From positions 62,001 through 126,000 of the forward strand of contig JAFZRV010000008.1 of assembly GCA_017619655.1 (NCBI GenBank): a stretch of 64,000 nucleotides of DNA. The letters run 5' to 3'. This DNA is from Bacteroidales bacterium. GTDB taxonomy: Bacteria > Bacteroidota > Bacteroidia > Bacteroidales > UBA932. Made by a program: the position numbers and the translations under genes. This document shows positions 61,850-64,000 of this stretch, one piece after another. The notes below the pieces were generated by a model. It was not told where the DNA came from. It did no database searches and worked only from the letters and a program-made list of their open reading frames with translations. The first letter of the stretch is position 1. The number at the start of each line of letters is the position of its first letter.

Positions 61850-62500
61850 ATGGAGATTATCGCTCGGATCCACAATGATTTCCCGACGAAATTCGGGTTG
61901 CCGCGGCAGGCGTCGCTGGCCCCTTCGCTGCGCTCGACCGTCGTGTTCGAGCCGGCGTACCGGGTGAGCGAGGCGCTGCGCGGACTCGAAGGCTTCTCCC
62001 ACATCTGGCTGCTTTGGGAGTTTTCCGAATCGTCCGGCTGGAGCCCTACGGTAAGGCCGCCCAGGCTGGGCGGGAACGTGCGGATGGGCGTCTTCGCCAC
62101 GCGCTCGCCGTTCCGTCCCAATCCCATCGGGCTGTCCTGCGTCCGCCTCGAAGCCATCGAAGACGACGGTGCCAACGGCCGGGTGCTCGTCGTTTCGGGC
62201 GCCGACCTCATGGACGGGACCCCCATCTATGACATCAAACCCTATCTGCCGGGCGTGGACGCCCATCCGGAAGCCAGCGACGGCTTCGTCGGCGCCAACC
62301 GGCAGCAGCCGCTCGCCGTCGAACTGGCGCCGGAACTGGCCGCCGGCCTGACCGACAACCAGCGTGCGACCCTGTGCGAGATCCTCGCCCAGGACCCGCG
62401 CCCGGCCTACCACGACGATCCCCATCGAAGCTATGGCCTGTCCTATGCAGGCCGTGACATACATTTTACGGTAGTCGACCAACAGATCAAGGCATATTGA
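61850..62500 (+). CDS. trmO: tRNA (N6-threonylcarbamoyladenosine37-N6)-methyltransferase TrmO
   Basis: TrmO methylates t6A37 of tRNA-Thr using SAM. The 216-residue protein shows GVFATRSPFRPNPIGLS (about 79-95) and DGTPIYDIKPYLP (about 121-133), the family signature. It starts near-leaderless after umuC and is followed after 1 nt by the channel gene. Confidence 0.93.
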   Translation: MEIIARIHNDFPTKFGLPRQASLAPSLRSTVVFEPAYRVSEALRGLEGFSHIWLLWEFSESSGWSPTVRPPRLGGNVRMGVFATRSPFRPNPIGLSCVRLEAIEDDGANGRVLVVSGADLMDGTPIYDIKPYLPGVDAHPEASDGFVGANRQQPLAVELAPELAAGLTDNQRATLCEILAQDPRPAYHDDPHRSYGLSYAGRDIHFTVVDQQIKAY

Positions 62501-62501
62501 C

Positions 62502-63287
62502 ATGCGCAAGAGAATCTATCAAATCATCGAAAAGTCATCGGAAGGCGACAAACTGAGCCTGGCCTATGACATCGTGATGCTGGTGTCCATCATCGCGAGC
62601 ATCATTCCGCTGACTTTTGCGAGGGAGCACCCGGCGTTTATCGTCGTCGAGCGCGTCACCGTCACCATTTTCATCATCGATTATCTGCTGCGCTGGCTGA
62701 CAGCGGATTACCGCCAGGGGAAAGGAAAATGGTCGTTCGTCCTGTATCCGTTTACGTGCTGGGCCATCATCGACCTGCTGTCCATCCTCCCGGGTCTCAG
62801 CCTCGTGTCGAAGACCTTCAAGATCTTCCGTGTCACGCGCCTGCTTCGCCTCCTGCGCGTGCTGCGCATCTTCAAGCTCATCCGCTATACCGACAAGATC
62901 CAGGTACTGGCCAACGTCATCCGGAAAGAACGCAAGGTGCTGCTCTCCGTGCTGGTCATCTCGCTGTTCTACGTGTTCCTGACCGCCTTGATCATGTTCA
63001 ATACCGAGCCGCACTTCGATCCGGAAAGCGGCGCGGCGACCCTGGGTACGTTCTTCGACGCCCTGTACTGGGCGACCGTGACCCTGACGACGGTGGGCTA
63101 TGGCGACGTGATTCCCGTCACCGACATCGGGCGCCTCATCAGCATGATCTCCTCGCTCTTCGGCGTGGCCATCATCGCGCTGCCTTCCGGTGTCATCACG
63201 GCCAGTTATCTCGAAGAGATCCGGAGCGGCAAGCAGGAAGAGGAAAAGCGAAAGAACGATGAAGAAGGCGAAGGGGAAGAAGCGTAA
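62502..63287 (+). CDS. Voltage-gated potassium-channel-type ion channel
   Basis: The 261-residue inner-membrane protein has six hydrophobic segments. An S4-like helix with regularly spaced arginines lies at about 107-130 (FRVTRLLRLLRVLRIFKLIR), and the pore has selectivity filter TVGYGD (about 198-203). The C-terminal tail is highly acidic (EEEKRKNDEEGEGEE). It probably conducts K+. Its end overlaps the next gene by 29 bp. Confidence 0.93.
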   Translation: MRKRIYQIIEKSSEGDKLSLAYDIVMLVSIIASIIPLTFAREHPAFIVVERVTVTIFIIDYLLRWLTADYRQGKGKWSFVLYPFTCWAIIDLLSILPGLSLVSKTFKIFRVTRLLRLLRVLRIFKLIRYTDKIQVLANVIRKERKVLLSVLVISLFYVFLTALIMFNTEPHFDPESGAATLGTFFDALYWATVTLTTVGYGDVIPVTDIGRLISMISSLFGVAIIALPSGVITASYLEEIRSGKQEEEKRKNDEEGEGEEA

Positions 63288-64000
63288 GCAGCATGGCTGG
63301 GACGTCCGCGTGCGTGCCTTCCGGATGTGGCAGAACCTGGGATTCAATCCCTGGCAGCAGCCGAAGGAGGGACGGCGGAAAGGCTCGGGCGATTTCTACA
63401 GAGGCGCCATTCCTTTCCTGAACGACGACGCCAAGCGCACCTTCGTGCACCTGCTCCTGCGGCCGGGCTATATGATCCGCGACTATATCCAGGGCAAGCA
63501 CGACATCTACCTGGCGCCGCTGACCTCGCTGATCGTCTTCTACGCTTTTTTCGCCCTGGTCTCGTCGGTGCTGCAACCCATCAAAGAGACCCCCGAAAAG
63601 CCCTTCATCTTCCATTCGCATCAATTCGAAGAGGCGACACCCGACACCCGCGGTGCGCAACTGGTCCAGAATACCGTGAAAGTCGTGCAAAGGGGATGGA
63701 TCCTGCTCCATCTGGACCAGTATCCGGAAGAGGTGGACACCCAGCATGAGGCTTCGCTGGCGGCGTTGGAAGGCGCGCTCCGGAGCCAGGGCATTCCGCT
63801 TTTCATCGGCGATTTCTTCTTTCTCTGGCTGGCCATGGGGGTGGCGTTGCGGCGCTACCGGATGGGCGCTTCCGCATATGCGGCGGCCGCGGCGTACGTG
63901 CTCTGCCAGTTCAGCTTTTTCATGCTTTTCGCCGTGCTGCTTACCTGGGGCAGGATGACCTCCCTCGACGCGTTCCTGATGTTTATCCTCCTGGTCGTGG
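63259..64000 (+). CDS. DUF3667-like membrane protein, C-terminus cut by window edge
   Basis: The frame is open from ATG 63259 (MKKAKGKKRKQHGWDVRVRA) to the window edge, about 247 residues. A basic N-terminus is followed by FLNDDAKRTFVHLLLRPGYM and YIQGKHDIYLAPL, the pattern of DUF3667 proteins. Hydrophobic segments lie near 90-105 and from about 180 on. Its function is unknown. It overlaps the channel gene by 29 bp, so the two are coupled. Confidence 0.8.
   Translation, partial: MKKAKGKKRKQHGWDVRVRAFRMWQNLGFNPWQQPKEGRRKGSGDFYRGAIPFLNDDAKRTFVHLLLRPGYMIRDYIQGKHDIYLAPLTSLIVFYAFFALVSSVLQPIKETPEKPFIFHSHQFEEATPDTRGAQLVQNTVKVVQRGWILLHLDQYPEEVDTQHEASLAALEGALRSQGIPLFIGDFFFLWLAMGVALRRYRMGASAYAAAAAYVLCQFSFFMLFAVLLTWGRMTSLDAFLMFILLVV

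Overview
The window is a chromosomal segment of a Bacteroidota bacterium, most likely a GC-rich Bacteroidales (about 60% GC by eye). The evidence is the repeated TAnnTTTG (-7) promoter box in front of genes, A-rich leaders without Shine-Dalgarno sites, the rpmB-rpmG-DUF4295 block, and lineage-typical proteins (DUF4421, BACON domain, C10 peptidase, futalosine-route MqnA, lipoproteins). Coding density is high, and no insertion sequence, prophage or CRISPR array is visible.

Layout. 1-5.7 kb (minus): uvrB, a (p)ppGpp synthetase and the first two thirds of uvrA overlap as one unit. 5.8-12.8 kb: a cell-wall amidase with a secreted partner, esterases, carbonic anhydrase, a LmbE-type deacetylase and msrA. 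12.9-25.7 kb (minus): an apparent operon of a 2428-residue two-module NRPS ending in a thioester reductase, a GH2 glycosidase lipoprotein and an M13 metallopeptidase lipoprotein, closed by a strong terminator. 25.8-29.5 kb: SpoIIE-type phosphatase plus STAS protein, an outer-membrane barrel and an M23/LysM endopeptidase. 29.6-35.2 kb: translation genes (thrS, infC, rpmI, rplT, rpmB, rpmG, DUF4295), lepB and tRNA-Thr(CGT). 35.2-37.1 kb: a small secreted protein, a DUF1460 protein and the RNase P RNA. 37.2-44.7 kb: DUF1846, glutaminyl cyclase, apt, pnuC, then a MurNAc-recycling-like kinase/etherase pair, recR and a sodium symporter. 44.8-50.3 kb: mqnA, corA, nhaC, a C10 protease and a BACON lipoprotein. 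50.4-57.2 kb: a golvesin/FN3 amidase-like protein, a PLP desulfhydrase, a lower-GC Fic protein with its own operator array, VanZ and a HAD phosphatase. 57.3-64 kb: an ABC-F ATPase carrying repeats inside its reading frame, an exported flavodoxin, umuDC, trmO, a voltage-gated-type ion channel and a truncated DUF3667 protein.

The main unexplained signal is a family of dispersed imperfect palindromes (five clear copies, one long-stem variant and a half-motif). Stem sequences differ between copies but remain paired, while the flanks (GGGTGG on one side, CCAGAGC on the other) and a T-rich loop are conserved. Two copies lie in frame inside the ABC-F gene. Other notable points are the NRPS-GH2-M13 operon, a Rel protein with a degenerate HD site and no ACT domain, infC starting at AUA behind a perfect Shine-Dalgarno, a Fic operator/promoter overlap, and several genes whose -7 box lies only 4-8 nt before the start codon, which implies near-leaderless mRNAs.
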